Assembly: GCA_965228045.1 (NCBI GenBank)
Contig: OZ245789.1
Location: 4,526,001 to 4,590,000 of the forward strand
DNA from: JANQEU01 sp965228045
GTDB lineage: Bacteria > Bacteroidota > Bacteroidia > Cytophagales > Cyclobacteriaceae
Length of the DNA: 64,000 nucleotides
Direction: 5' to 3'
Positions within the stretch are counted from its first letter, which is position 1. Each line of letters begins with the position of its first letter. This document shows, piece after piece, positions 17,016 to 27,000 of this stretch. Below the pieces are notes generated by a model. It was not told where the DNA came from. It worked only from the letters and a program-made list of their open reading frames with translations, and made no database searches. Position numbers and translations under genes: made by a program.

Positions 17016-17501
17016 TTATGCTTCGTTTTCTGTTTCTGATTCAACAACTGGTTCAGCAGCGTTTCTGTCTGAAACCGTAATAGTAATATGATTAGATCGC
17101 TTTCTGATCCTATGCGCTCTACCCTGAGGTGCCGTTCTCAATCTCTTAAGAATTCTGGCACTGTCAACCATCACTTCCTTCACATACAGATCAGCCTCCT
17201 CAATATTCACCTCTTCATTCTGCTGTTGCCAATCGGAAATGGCAGTCAATAGCACTTTCTCCATTGTACTGGATGCATGCTTATGGTCAAATCGAAGGAT
17301 ATTCAACGCCACATTAACTCTTTCTCCTCTGATCATATCCGCCACCAATCTCATTTTACGAGGAGCAGTAGGAATATTCTTTAAGGAAGCGGTTACATCG
17401 CCAAGTCTACCAGCGTTGTTTTCTTTGAATACCTTTCGGGCATCCTTCTCCATCCTGATTCGGACAGATTTTTTCACTTTCTTATTTTCAGTTGCCTCCA
17501 T
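17016..17501 (-). CDS. rplV: 50S ribosomal protein L22, extended at both ends
   Basis: 161 residues against about 110 in the shortest forms. The L22 core starts near residue 34 (DVTASLKNIPTAPRKMRLVAD) and includes the tunnel-lining loop RTAPQGRAHRIRKRSNHITI. The extra N-terminal 30 residues are basic and the C-terminal 15 or so acidic. It overlaps rpsS by 1 nt. Confidence 0.97.
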   Translation of the reverse strand: MEATENKKVKKSVRIRMEKDARKVFKENNAGRLGDVTASLKNIPTAPRKMRLVADMIRGERVNVALNILRFDHKHASSTMEKVLLTAISDWQQQNEEVNIEEADLYVKEVMVDSARILKRLRTAPQGRAHRIRKRSNHITITVSDRNAAEPVVESETENEA

Positions 17502-17779
17502 TATCTCCTGCCTTTATCTTTTTTAGCAATGTGACCTCTAAAGTTTCTTGTCGGGGCAAATTCACCAAGCTTATGGCCAACCATATTTTCAGTCACGAAT
17601 ACCGGTATGAATTTATTTCCGTTATGGACGGCAAAAGTATGACCAACAAAGTCTGGTGATATCATAGATCGTCTTGACCAAGTTTTGATCACAGATTTTT
17701 TACCAGAGTCATTCATGGCATCTACCTTCTTCTCAAGGCGAAAATCGATGTAAGGTCCTTTTTTTAGTGATCTTGCCAT
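17501..17779 (-). CDS. rpsS: 30S ribosomal protein S19
   Basis: 92 residues: MARSLKKGPYIDFRLEKKVD, TWSRRSMISPDFVGHTFAVH and GHKLGEFAPTRNFRGHI are all conserved S19 features. S19 forms a head complex with S13. It shares 1 nt with rplB and with rplV. Confidence 0.98.
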   Translation of the reverse strand: MARSLKKGPYIDFRLEKKVDAMNDSGKKSVIKTWSRRSMISPDFVGHTFAVHNGNKFIPVFVTENMVGHKLGEFAPTRNFRGHIAKKDKGRR

Positions 17780-18600
17780 TATTTTCTTTTAGTTACAATC
17801 ATCTTATTAGAATACTTGTTAGGGTTACGCGTTTTCTTACCCTTTGCGTAAAGTCCGTTTCTTGATCTTGGATGACCACCGGAAGCTCTACCTTCTCCAC
17901 CACCCATTGGGTGATCTACAGGGTTCATGGCAACACCTCTTACTCTGGGACGCTTACCAAGCCATCTATTCCTTCCCGCTTTTCCAAGCTTCACATTCAT
18001 GTGATCAGTATTGGAAACCGTTCCAATCGTCGCTTTGCAGGTATTGAGGACCATTCTGGTTTCACCCGATGGAAGCTTCACTGTGGAGTATTTCCCTTCA
18101 CGAGCAACAAGCTGTGCGTATGAACCTGCACTTCTTGCCATAGCACCGCCTTTTCCAGGTTTCAATTCAATGTTATGAATGATCGTACCCAAAGGAATTT
18201 CACCAATCAATAAAGCATTACCAATCTCAGGTGCAACTCCCTTTCCTGAAAGCACTTGCGTGCCAACTTCAAGACCATTTGGCGCGATGATATATCTTTT
18301 CTCTCCGTCCTTATAAACCAACAATGCAATACGTGCTGTTCGGTTAGGATCGTACTCGATAGACTTTACCGTGGCTGGAATGCTATCCTTGTCACGTTTA
18401 AAGTCAATAAATCTTAATTTTCTTTTATGACCACCACCAATATTTCGAACGGTCATCCGCCCCTGGCTGTTTCTTCCACCTGAACTATGTGTAGATTTAG
18501 TCAGTGACTTCTCCGGTGTGTCTTTGGTAATTTTATCAAAGACCGGAGCCATTCTGTATCTCTGTCCGGGTGTTATTGGTCTAAGTTTTTTTACCGCCAT
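17779..18600 (-). CDS. rplB: 50S ribosomal protein L2
   Basis: 273 residues. RMTVRNIGGGHKRKLRFIDF, SAGSYAQLVAREGKYSTVKL and the C-terminal NPVDHPMGGGEGRASGGHPR loop near the peptidyl transferase centre are present. L2 is essential for subunit association. Confidence 0.98.
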   Translation of the reverse strand: MAVKKLRPITPGQRYRMAPVFDKITKDTPEKSLTKSTHSSGGRNSQGRMTVRNIGGGHKRKLRFIDFKRDKDSIPATVKSIEYDPNRTARIALLVYKDGEKRYIIAPNGLEVGTQVLSGKGVAPEIGNALLIGEIPLGTIIHNIELKPGKGGAMARSAGSYAQLVAREGKYSTVKLPSGETRMVLNTCKATIGTVSNTDHMNVKLGKAGRNRWLGKRPRVRGVAMNPVDHPMGGGEGRASGGHPRSRNGLYAKGKKTRNPNKYSNKMIVTKRK

Positions 18601-18606
18601 CTTACT

Positions 18607-18894
18607 TTATATTCCGCTGTAAAAATCAATTATATCACCATCGGCAACCTTGACCACTGCTTTCTTATAGGCTGGTGTGCTACCTTCTATCACTCGGGAC
18701 TTGGTAAATCTGGATTTCGACTTTCCTGGCTGAACCATTGTGTTAACTGACTCAACAGTCACGCCATACATTTTCTCCACTTCCCTCTTGATCTCAACCT
18801 TGTTGGCTGTCTTTGCCACCACAAATCCGTACTTTCCGTGCTCATTCAAAGCAGAGAATTTCTCCGTAACAAGTGGTTTTATTAATACTCCCAT
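18607..18894 (-). CDS. rplW: 50S ribosomal protein L23
   Basis: 95 residues. LIKPLVTEKFSALNEHGKYG, then VAKTANKVEIKREVEKMYGV and VESVNTMVQPGKSK. L23 is the docking site for SRP and trigger factor at the exit tunnel. It overlaps rplD by 1 nt. Confidence 0.97.
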   Translation of the reverse strand: MGVLIKPLVTEKFSALNEHGKYGFVVAKTANKVEIKREVEKMYGVTVESVNTMVQPGKSKSRFTKSRVIEGSTPAYKKAVVKVADGDIIDFYSGI

Positions 18895-19520
18895 CAGTTT
18901 AGTCGTTTTTCGATTGGTTCAACTGCGCTTTCAAATAATACCAATACATCCGCATTGAGAATTTCGTAAGTCGTCATCTCGTCTGCGGTAATGACCTTTG
19001 CATTGGGAATATTTCTGGCGGACAGGTATACGTTATTGTTTTTGTCTGCCAAAACAAACAGGGCCTTATCTACTTCCAAAGCAAGTCCATTTAGAATCCC
19101 AGCAAAATCTTTTGTCTTTGGGACTTTGATTTCCTGATCCTCCAGCACTCTGATCTGCTTATCTGCTGCTTTTGCAGAAAGTGCAGATAGCCTGGCCAGT
19201 CTCTTAACTTTCTTATTGAGCTTAAAGCTGTAATCCCTTGGCTCCGGACCGAACATAGTTCCGCCACCTCTCATGATTGGGGATTTAATGCTTCCAGCTC
19301 TTGCCGTTCCTGTACCCTTTTGTCTTTTTATCTTTCTGGTAGAACCAACAATCTCAGATCTTCCTTTGGTCTTGTGAGTCCCTCTGCGGAGGTTAGCCAG
19401 ATGCTGCTTTACATCCAGGTAGACTGCGTGTTCGTTTGGTTCAACCTTATATATAGAATCCTTCAAATCGACCTTTCGACCTGTATCTTCTCCCTTGCTA
19501 TTTACTACTGATAATTTCAT
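18894..19520 (-). CDS. rplD: 50S ribosomal protein L4
   Basis: 208 residues. The long tunnel loop with QKGTGTARAGSIKSPIMRGG is visible, as is the conserved N-terminal HAVYLDVKQHLANLRRGTHK. In enterobacteria L4 represses its own operon; no matching leader was looked for in detail here. Confidence 0.98.
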   Translation of the reverse strand: MKLSVVNSKGEDTGRKVDLKDSIYKVEPNEHAVYLDVKQHLANLRRGTHKTKGRSEIVGSTRKIKRQKGTGTARAGSIKSPIMRGGGTMFGPEPRDYSFKLNKKVKRLARLSALSAKAADKQIRVLEDQEIKVPKTKDFAGILNGLALEVDKALFVLADKNNNVYLSARNIPNAKVITADEMTTYEILNADVLVLFESAVEPIEKRLN

Positions 19521-19523
19521 CGC

Positions 19524-20156
19524 TTATTTCTCAAGGATTATATAAGAATTCTTAGCGCCTGGAATAGATCCGCTGACCAGAATGAGATTTTTCTCCGGAT
19601 AAACTTTCATCACCTTCAGGTTTAGGACTTTAACCCTGTCACCGCCGGTTCTTCCTGCCATTCTCATTCCTTTGAAAACTCTTGAAGGAGTAGAAGCCCC
19701 ACCAATTGATCCGGGTGCTCTGCCTCTGTTGTGTTGGCCATGAGTTTGTTGTCCCACACCTCCAAATCCATGTCTTTTTACAACTCCCTGGAATCCTTTT
19801 CCTTTGGAAGTGCCGATGGCATCAACGAAGTCATTTTCAGCAAAAACGTCCGCCACGCTGATCTCGTTTCCAAGAACAACCTTATCTTCAAATTCAGATC
19901 TGAAATCCCTGAACTCAACGACCATCTTCTTGGGTGTAGTTTTAGCTTTCGCAAAATGCCCCGCCAGGGCTTTTGGCGTGTTTTTCTCTTTTCTATCGTC
20001 ATAGGCAAGCTGAACTGCTCTATACCCGTCGGTATCCGGGTTTTTCACTTGCGTAACGACGCAGGGACCTGCCTCAATAAGGGTACAGGGAATATTCTTC
20101 CCGTCCTCATTGAAAATGCTTGTCATCCCTACTTTTTTACCTATTATTCCAGGCAT
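19524..20156 (-). CDS. rplC: 50S ribosomal protein L3
   Basis: 210 residues. MPGIIGKKVGMTSIFNEDGK, KGKGFQGVVKRHGFGG and QNRGRAPGSIGG-like segments (HNRGRAPGSIGG here) are typical; the His/Gln methylation loop GQQTHGQHNRG is present. It is the first gene after the promoter at 20216-20246. Confidence 0.98.
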   Translation of the reverse strand: MPGIIGKKVGMTSIFNEDGKNIPCTLIEAGPCVVTQVKNPDTDGYRAVQLAYDDRKEKNTPKALAGHFAKAKTTPKKMVVEFRDFRSEFEDKVVLGNEISVADVFAENDFVDAIGTSKGKGFQGVVKRHGFGGVGQQTHGQHNRGRAPGSIGGASTPSRVFKGMRMAGRTGGDRVKVLNLKVMKVYPEKNLILVSGSIPGAKNSYIILEK

Positions 20157-20215
20157 TTTTAATTATTTATTAACCGTTTTTCCTTGTTCAGATAAACTTT
20201 TCGTGAAAAGGACTG

Positions 20216-20246
20216 CAAAGATAGCAATTCCCTCTGATGAAGCAAA
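20216..20246 (-). promoter_or_regulatory. Promoter of the rplC (S10-spc) operon
   Basis: Minus strand: TTTG (20243-20246), 19 bp, TATCTTTG (20216-20223), an exact Bacteroidota -33/-7 pair. The downstream GCAGTCCTTTT is followed by a small CTTTT-CACG-AAAAG hairpin at the expected transcript start. Confidence 0.8.
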
Positions 20247-20273
20247 TCCGAAATCTTATATTTATTCATAAAA

Positions 20274-20303
20274 AAAGAACCAATACTGACATATTGGTTC
20301 TTT
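20274..20303 (-). terminator. Intrinsic terminator after rpsJ
   Basis: A 12-bp stem (AAAGAACCAATA / TATTGGTTCTTT) with a 6-nt loop and a T-run on the minus strand, 20 bp past the rpsJ stop. It separates the str genes from rplC. Confidence 0.85.
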
Positions 20304-20323
20304 CCCATTTGTAAATACTTTAA

Positions 20324-20629
20324 TTATACCTTGATCTCTACATCCACACCACTGGGAAGTTCAAGTTTCATGAGCGCATCCACTGTTTTAGCACTGTTAG
20401 AATAGATGTCCACCAGTCTTTTATAAGTGCTCAATTGAAACTGCTCACGTGACTTCTTGTTTACGTGGGGCGACCTAAGAACTGTGAATTTCTCCTTTTC
20501 AGTCGGAAGTGGAATAGGTCCACTTACAACTGCGCCAGTCGTTTTCACTGCCCTTACTATCTTCTCGGAAGATTTGTCAACCAGGTTATGGTCGTAAGAT
20601 CTCAGTTTAATTCTAATTTTTTGATTCAT
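20324..20629 (-). CDS. rpsJ: 30S ribosomal protein S10
   Basis: 101 residues: MNQKIRIKLRSYDHNLVDKS, SGPIPLPTEKEKFTVLRSPH and the C-terminal LMKLELPSGVDVEIKV. S10 also acts in antitermination as NusE. It is the last gene of the str unit here, cut off from rplC by a terminator and a new promoter. Confidence 0.98.
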   Translation of the reverse strand: MNQKIRIKLRSYDHNLVDKSSEKIVRAVKTTGAVVSGPIPLPTEKEKFTVLRSPHVNKKSREQFQLSTYKRLVDIYSNSAKTVDALMKLELPSGVDVEIKV

Positions 20630-20638
20630 AATTATAAG

Positions 20639-22747
20639 TTAGGCAGGTTGCCCTTTTACCTTATTAATAACTTCTTCTGCAATGTTCTGAGGTACTTGGT
20701 CGTAATGAGAGAAAGTCAATGACGCAGTAGCCCGACCCGAACTTATAGTTCTCAAGTCAGTCACATAACCAAACAGCTCCGAAAGAGGAACATCCGCCTT
20801 AATTACCTGCGCAATACCTCTCGTATCCATTCCTTTCATGATACCCCTTCTTTTATTCAGGTCACCTGTAATACTACCTGTATATTCATCAGGCGTAACC
20901 ACTTCAACAGCCATAACAGGTTCCAATAATACCGGGCTAGCTTTAGCCGAAGCAGTTTTGAAACCAATTCTTGCTGCTAATTCGAAGGAAAGTGAATCTG
21001 AATCCACATCGTGGAAAGAGCCATGGAATAACCGAACCTTCATCGCATCGATTGGGTATCCGGCAAGTGGCCCATTTACCATTGCCTCTCTAAATCCCTT
21101 CTCAACAGCAGGAATAAATTCTTTTGGAATTACACCACCGACAATATTATTGACAAATTGCAGGCCAGTTCCCTCAAAATCCTCATCAGCAGGACTCAAC
21201 TCAAAGACGATATCTGCAAATTTACCTCGACCACCTGTCTGTTTCTTATAAACTTCTTTGTGCTCAATATTTGATCTGATCGCTTCCTTGTATGCAACTT
21301 CAGGCGCACCCTGGTTGATCTCTACTTTGAACTCTCTTTTCAATCGATCAATGATAATATCAAGGTGTAGTTCACCCATACCTCTAAGGATAGTCTGACC
21401 GGTTTCATGATTGGTCTCCACCTGAAGTGTTGGATCTTCCTCTACAAGCTTGGAAATCGCAATTCCCAATTTATCAACATCTGCCTGCTGTTTCGGCTCA
21501 ATCGCGTATCCAATAACAGGCTCAGGGAAAATCATCGATTCCAGTATCACCTTATTATTCTCAGCACAAAGTGTATCACCCGTCTTGATATCCTTAAACC
21601 CAACAACTGCTCCGATATCCCCACAATTCAATGTGTCAATCTGGTTTTGTTTGTTGGCATGCATCTGAAATATCCTCGAGATTCGCTCCTTCTTCTCTGT
21701 TCTCATATTGAAAACATATGAGCCGGAATCAAGGCTTCCCTGATAGGAACGAACAAAGCACAGTCTTCCAACAAATGGATCTGTTGCAATCTTAAAAGCA
21801 AGTGCTGCAAATGGAGCATCCGGATCAGGTGTAAGCTTAATTTTCTCTTCCGAATCCGGCTTTCTTGCTGTTACTGAACCACGATCCAAAGGTGATGGCA
21901 GTAATTCCATCACGTAATTAAGCAAAGTCTGAACACCTTTGTTTTTGAATGCAGAACCGCACATCATTGGCACGAAAGCCAGATCAATGGTAGCTGCTCT
22001 CAGTGCTCCGATAATTTCTTCCTTGGTGATAGAATCAGGATCCTCGAAATATTTTTCCATCAATCCCTCATCGTATTCCGCCACAGACTCTACCAGATGC
22101 TCACGATACTCCTGCACCTGATCCTGCATATCTTCAGGGATGTCAATTTCCTCGTAGGTCATCCCCATATCTTCTTCATTCCAGATGATGGCCTTATTCT
22201 CTACAAGGTCAACAACACCTTTAAATGTCTCTTCTGCGCCGATTGGCAACTGAAGTGGGACAGCTTTGGTCCCAAGCATTTCTTTGACTTGCTTACATAC
22301 ATTTAGGAAGTCTGCTCCGGCCCTGTCCATTTTATTGACAAAACCAATTCTTGCAACTCCGTAATTATCTGCAAGTCTCCAGTTAGTTTCAGACTGAGGT
22401 TCAACCCCATCAACAGCACTGAACAAGAAAACCAATCCATCAAGAACTCTAAGAGACCTGTTAACTTCTACAGTGAAGTCAACGTGACCGGGTGTGTCAA
22501 TGATGTTAATGTGATATTGGTTGTCTTTGTAAGGCCAGAATACGGTGGTGGCAGCTGAGGTAATGGTAATACCTCTTTCCTGCTCCTGTTCCATCCAGTC
22601 CATGGTAGCTGCACCATCGTGAACTTCACCAATTTTGTGACTTACACCTGTGTAATAGAGAATTCGCTCGGTAGTAGTGGTTTTTCCTGCATCAATATGA
22701 GCAGCGATACCAATGTTTCGAGTGTATTGTAAATCTCTTTTTGCCAT
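20639..22747 (-). CDS. fusA: Elongation factor G
   Basis: 702 residues, usual length. The GTPase drives tRNA-mRNA translocation. G1 is AHIDAGKTTTTER, G2/switch I has RGITITSAATT, G3 is DTPGHVDF, and G4 is NKMDRAG. Domains II to V follow to the end. It lies between rpsG (14 bp) and rpsJ (9 bp), the normal str order. Confidence 0.98.
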   Translation of the reverse strand: MAKRDLQYTRNIGIAAHIDAGKTTTTERILYYTGVSHKIGEVHDGAATMDWMEQEQERGITITSAATTVFWPYKDNQYHINIIDTPGHVDFTVEVNRSLRVLDGLVFLFSAVDGVEPQSETNWRLADNYGVARIGFVNKMDRAGADFLNVCKQVKEMLGTKAVPLQLPIGAEETFKGVVDLVENKAIIWNEEDMGMTYEEIDIPEDMQDQVQEYREHLVESVAEYDEGLMEKYFEDPDSITKEEIIGALRAATIDLAFVPMMCGSAFKNKGVQTLLNYVMELLPSPLDRGSVTARKPDSEEKIKLTPDPDAPFAALAFKIATDPFVGRLCFVRSYQGSLDSGSYVFNMRTEKKERISRIFQMHANKQNQIDTLNCGDIGAVVGFKDIKTGDTLCAENNKVILESMIFPEPVIGYAIEPKQQADVDKLGIAISKLVEEDPTLQVETNHETGQTILRGMGELHLDIIIDRLKREFKVEINQGAPEVAYKEAIRSNIEHKEVYKKQTGGRGKFADIVFELSPADEDFEGTGLQFVNNIVGGVIPKEFIPAVEKGFREAMVNGPLAGYPIDAMKVRLFHGSFHDVDSDSLSFELAARIGFKTASAKASPVLLEPVMAVEVVTPDEYTGSITGDLNKRRGIMKGMDTRGIAQVIKADVPLSELFGYVTDLRTISSGRATASLTFSHYDQVPQNIAEEVINKVKGQPA

Positions 22748-22761
22748 TTAATAGTTGCTGT

Positions 22762-23229
22762 TTAGAATCTGAAATGTGAGAATGCCTTGTTTGCCTCGGC
22801 CATTCTATGTGTATCGTCTTTTTTCTTCACAGAGGCCCCTTCACCTTTTGCTGCTGCTATTATTTCAGCAGCCAGTCTTTCTTTCATGGTTTTTTCGCCT
22901 CTCATCTTTGAATATCGTATCATCCATTTGATACCCAAAGCAATTTTCCTTTCGGACCTCACCTCTACTGGCACCTGAAATGTTGCGCCACCAACTCTTC
23001 GGCTTTTTACCTCAACAGATGGACTAACATTGGACAATGCTGTTTTCCAGGTTTCGAGTCCGCTCTCCTTAGTTTTATTCTCAACAATCTTGATGGCATC
23101 GTAGAAGATAGTATAGGATAAACTCTTCTTCCCATCCACCATAAGGTTGTTTACAAATTTGGTTACCAGAGTATCCTGATAAATGGGATCTGGTAATAAA
23201 TATCGTTTTTTAGGTTTCGCTTTTCTCAT
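22762..23229 (-). CDS. rpsG: 30S ribosomal protein S7
   Basis: 155 residues. MRKAKPKKRYLLPDPIYQD, KFVNNLMVDGKKSLSYTIFY and SRRVGGATFQVPVEVR identify S7, the main assembly protein of the 30S head. rpsL is 7 bp upstream. Confidence 0.98.
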   Translation of the reverse strand: MRKAKPKKRYLLPDPIYQDTLVTKFVNNLMVDGKKSLSYTIFYDAIKIVENKTKESGLETWKTALSNVSPSVEVKSRRVGGATFQVPVEVRSERKIALGIKWMIRYSKMRGEKTMKERLAAEIIAAAKGEGASVKKKDDTHRMAEANKAFSHFRF

Positions 23230-23236
23230 CAGTCAA

Positions 23237-23611
23237 TTACTTTTTAGGACGCTTAGCACCATACTTAGACCTTCTTTGAAGTCTGCCATTAACTCCGGCC
23301 GTATCCAAAGCACCACGGATGATATGGTAACGTACACCGGGTAAATCTTTAACCCTTCCACCTCTGATTAGCACAATAGAGTGTTCCTGAAGGTTGTGAC
23401 CTTCACCTGGAATGTACGCGTTTACCTCTTTTTGATTGGTTAACCTTACCCTGGCAACTTTTCTCATTGCCGAATTAGGCTTCTTTGGAGTAGTGGTATA
23501 CACTCTTGTACAAACACCTCGTCGCTGAGGGCATGAATCAAGTGCAGGAGATTTTGATTTTGAAGTTAATTTTTTCCTGCCTTTTCTTACTAACTGTTGA
23601 ATAGTTGGCAT
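23237..23611 (-). CDS. rpsL: 30S ribosomal protein S12
   Basis: 124 residues. The decoding loop TTTPKKPNSAMRKVARVRL carries the Lys linked to streptomycin sensitivity, and GGRVKDLPGVRYHIIRG holds the second resistance hotspot, both in the common form. It is the first gene of the str unit. Confidence 0.98.
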   Translation of the reverse strand: MPTIQQLVRKGRKKLTSKSKSPALDSCPQRRGVCTRVYTTTPKKPNSAMRKVARVRLTNQKEVNAYIPGEGHNLQEHSIVLIRGGRVKDLPGVRYHIIRGALDTAGVNGRLQRRSKYGAKRPKK

Positions 23612-23649
23612 TTATGCTAAATTTCTATTGTCCTAAATTTTTGGGAACG

Positions 23650-23657
23650 CAAAGATA
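23650..23657 (-). promoter_or_regulatory. -7 element of the str (rpsL-rpsG-fusA-rpsJ) promoter
   Basis: The minus strand reads TATCTTTG, matching TAnnTTTG, 39 bp upstream of the rpsL ATG. An ATTG about 21 bp further up may serve as -33. The 90-bp gap after the DUF3467 gene holds no strong terminator. Confidence 0.65.
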
Positions 23658-23701
23658 GAGATAAAGAATCGATATTCACAATTGGCCGCATAAATTAAAT
23701 G

Positions 23702-24025
23702 TTATGCTTCACCGACTGTCCCCCCGAAATTGATAGGATACTTTGGAGCTTCCTCTACCTGCTTGATTGAGCCAAAAGTGGCCTCGTATTTTTCAATGTT
23801 ATCCTCAAGAGCATGCAAAAGTCTTTTTGCATGCTCCGGAGTGATAACTATTCTTGATTTGACCTTTGCCTTGGGTACTCCCGGCATCAGTCTTATAAAG
23901 TCAATTACAAATTCACTGCTTGAATGGGCTATCATAGCCAAATTGGAATACACCCCTTCTGCAGTCTCTTCAGACAATTCAATGTTTAGATTCTTCCCTG
24001 ACTTGTCTTCTTCCTTCTTCTCCAT
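23702..24025 (-). CDS. DUF3467 family protein
   Basis: 107 residues. SNLAMIAHSSSEFVIDFIRL, KSRIVITPEHAKRLLHALEDNI and the short YPINFGG end match the DUF3467 family as I know it. The function is not established. The ATG overlaps the rpoC stop by 1 nt, so it is cotranslated with RNA polymerase beta prime. That placement suggests a link with transcription, but this is inference only. Confidence 0.8.
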   Translation of the reverse strand: MEKKEEDKSGKNLNIELSEETAEGVYSNLAMIAHSSSEFVIDFIRLMPGVPKAKVKSRIVITPEHAKRLLHALEDNIEKYEATFGSIKQVEEAPKYPINFGGTVGEA

Positions 24026-27000
24026 TATTCAGCAATGAATTCTGTCGTCCTTGCCATTTCCTCCCTGGAAGTTTGCATCCTCTCGTATTCTTCCTTAGAA
24101 GCCACGATATTCTTAGCAAACTTACGAACTCCAGTTCCAGCCGGAATCAGATGTCCAACGATAACGTTTTCCTTGAGACCAATTAAACCATCCGATTTTC
24201 CGCGTATTGAGGCTTCACTCAATACTTTGGTAGTTTCCTGGAAAGAAGCTGCAGAAATGAAACTCTCTGTGCCAAGAGATGCCTGAGTAATCCCCTGAAG
24301 CGTAGGTTTAGAAACAGCTGCTTCTGCTGATCGGACCTGAACGGGCTTCATGTCTCTTCGTTTCAGATTGGAATTCTCATCTCTTAGCTTTCTACTGGTA
24401 ATAATCTGTCCGGGCTTCAATGACTCAGAATCACCAGCATCTGTAACAACTTTTTTGTCCATGATGTTGTCATTCTCTTCCATGAATGCGAACCTGTCCA
24501 CTACCTGATTTGTAAGGAAATTGGTATCACCTGCGTCAATGATGATGACTTTTTGCATCATCTGTCTTACGATGACCTCAATGTGCTTGTCATTGATCTT
24601 AACACCCTGGAGACGATAAACTTCCTGAATCTCATTTACCAGATATTCCTGCACAGCAGTCGGTCCCTGAATTGAGAGAATATCCGCAGGTGTGATGGCC
24701 CCATCCGATAGCGGTTCACCCGCTCTAATGAAGTCATTATCCTGAACCAATATGTGCTTGGAAAGCGGAACAAGGTATCTTTTCTTAACTCCATCTTTGG
24801 ATTCGATAAAGATCTCTCTGTTCCCTCTTTTGATACCTCCATAAGAAGCTACTCCGTCAATCTCGGTCACTACAGCCGGGTTTGAAGGGTTTCGTGCCTC
24901 GAAAAGCTCAGTAACTCTTGGAAGACCCCCTGTAATGTCTCTCGATTTACCGGTTTTCCTCGGAATTTTTGCCAATACCTGTCCTGATTTGACAGTATCT
25001 CCCTCATTTACTGCAAGGTGTGCTCCTACTGGGATATTGTATGACTTCTCGTCATCACCAATTATTATGGCAGGGTTTTTAGTCTTGTCTTTAGTGTCAA
25101 TAATTACCTTTTCTCTGTGACCGGTCTGTTCATCAGATTCCTCCTTATAGGTAATTCCTTCGATGATAGCATCAAATGTAATTTTACCATTTACTTCAGA
25201 CAAAATCACCGCATTATAAGGATCCCAATTACAAAGCTCATCGCCTTTCTTCACTTTCGCACCATCCTTTACTTTCAATATGGCTCCGTAAGGAACATGA
25301 TTGTTGATAAGAACTTTATCTTTCTTGTCGTTCAGAATTTTAATCTCACCTGAACGTCCCATTACGATCTCTATCTTGTTTCCTTCCTCGTCTGTGGTTT
25401 TCACAGTCCTAAGTTCATCGAACTCAATCACGCCATCAAATTTAGATTTGATGTTTGCATCAACGGCAATATTGGAGGCAGTACCACCAACGTGGAATGT
25501 TCTAAGCGTAAGCTGCGTACCAGGCTCACCAATGGATTGGGCTGCAATAACACCTACAGATTCACCATTATGGACCATGTTACCTGTAGAAAGGTTTCTA
25601 CCATAACACTTAGCACAGACACCCTGTCTGGTCTCACATGTTAATACAGATCGGATTTCAACCTCTTCAATGCTGGTTGCATCAATTTTGTCTGCAATCT
25701 CCTCTGTAATTTCATCACCTGATGCTACTATAAGCTCATCAGTTATTGGATCATAGATGTCATGCACTGATACTCTACCAAGTATTCTTTCAGACAAAGG
25801 CTCTACGATCTCCTCATTATCTTTAAGTGGTTGTACGGACAAGCCGCGAAGTGTACCACAATCATCCTCATTAACCACCACATCCTGGGCCACATCTACC
25901 AACCTTCTTGTAAGGTATCCTGCATCAGCTGTTTTAAGAGCCGTATCTGCCAGTCCCTTCCTTGCACCGTGTGTGGAGATAAAGTACTCCAATACGTCCA
26001 AGCCTTCTTTGAAGTTAGAAAGGATCGGGTTTTCAATGATCTCACCGACAGAACCCTGAAGGTTTTTCTGTGGTTTAGCCATAAGCCCTCTCATACCCCC
26101 GAGCTGTCTGATTTGCTCCCTGGAACCTCTTGCACCAGAGTGCATCATCATATAAATCGAGTTGAACCCCTGATCATCTTCCTCTAACTGCTTCATTAAG
26201 GTAGTAGTCAGTTGAGTGTTAGTTCTGGTCCAGATGTCAATAACCTGGTTATATCTCTCATTATCCGTAATAAGACCCATGAGGTAATTGTTCCAGACAT
26301 CCAAAACTTCCTCCTTCGCCTGCTCAACCAGCTTTTCTTTCTCCTCAGGGATTTTGATATCGCCAAGACCCATTGAAAGTCCCCCTTTGTAGGCCATCTG
26401 GAATCCAAGATCTTTGATATCATCAAGGAAATGGGCTGTTCTGGCCATTCCGGTTACTTTGAATACCCGGGCTATAATACCCTGGAGCTTTTTCTTAGTT
26501 AGAAGTTCATCTATATATCCAACTTCTTCCGGAACGTATTGATTAAACAGTACTCTTCCAGCTACTGTTTCTATAACTTTTAATTCAAGTTCACCATTCT
26601 CATTTCTAACCTTAGTACGAAGCTTGATAAAAGCCTGCTTGGAAACCCTTCTTTCGTTCAATGCGATGATAACTTCCTCCTCACTATAGAACATCATACC
26701 CTCACCAGGCACCACATTGTCATCAGTGCTTCTACGTCCTTTTGTTACATAGTAGAGTCCCAATACCATGTCCTGTGACGGAACTGCAATTGGGGCTCCG
26801 TTGGCAGGATTAAGGATGTTGTGAGAAGATAGCATCAACAAAGATGCTTCCAAAATAGCCTCATGTCCCAAAGGTACATGGACAGCCATTTGGTCTCCAT
26901 CAAAGTCAGCGTTAAATGCTGTACAAACTAGTGGATGAAGTTGAATCGCTTTTCCTTCAATCAGTTTCGGTTGGAAAGCCTGAATACCGAGTCTGTGTAA

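Noticed and set aside
23688..23707. Hairpin GCATAA / TTATGC at the end of the DUF3467 gene
   Set aside because: Six weak pairs and no T-tract on the minus strand, so it is not a convincing terminator.
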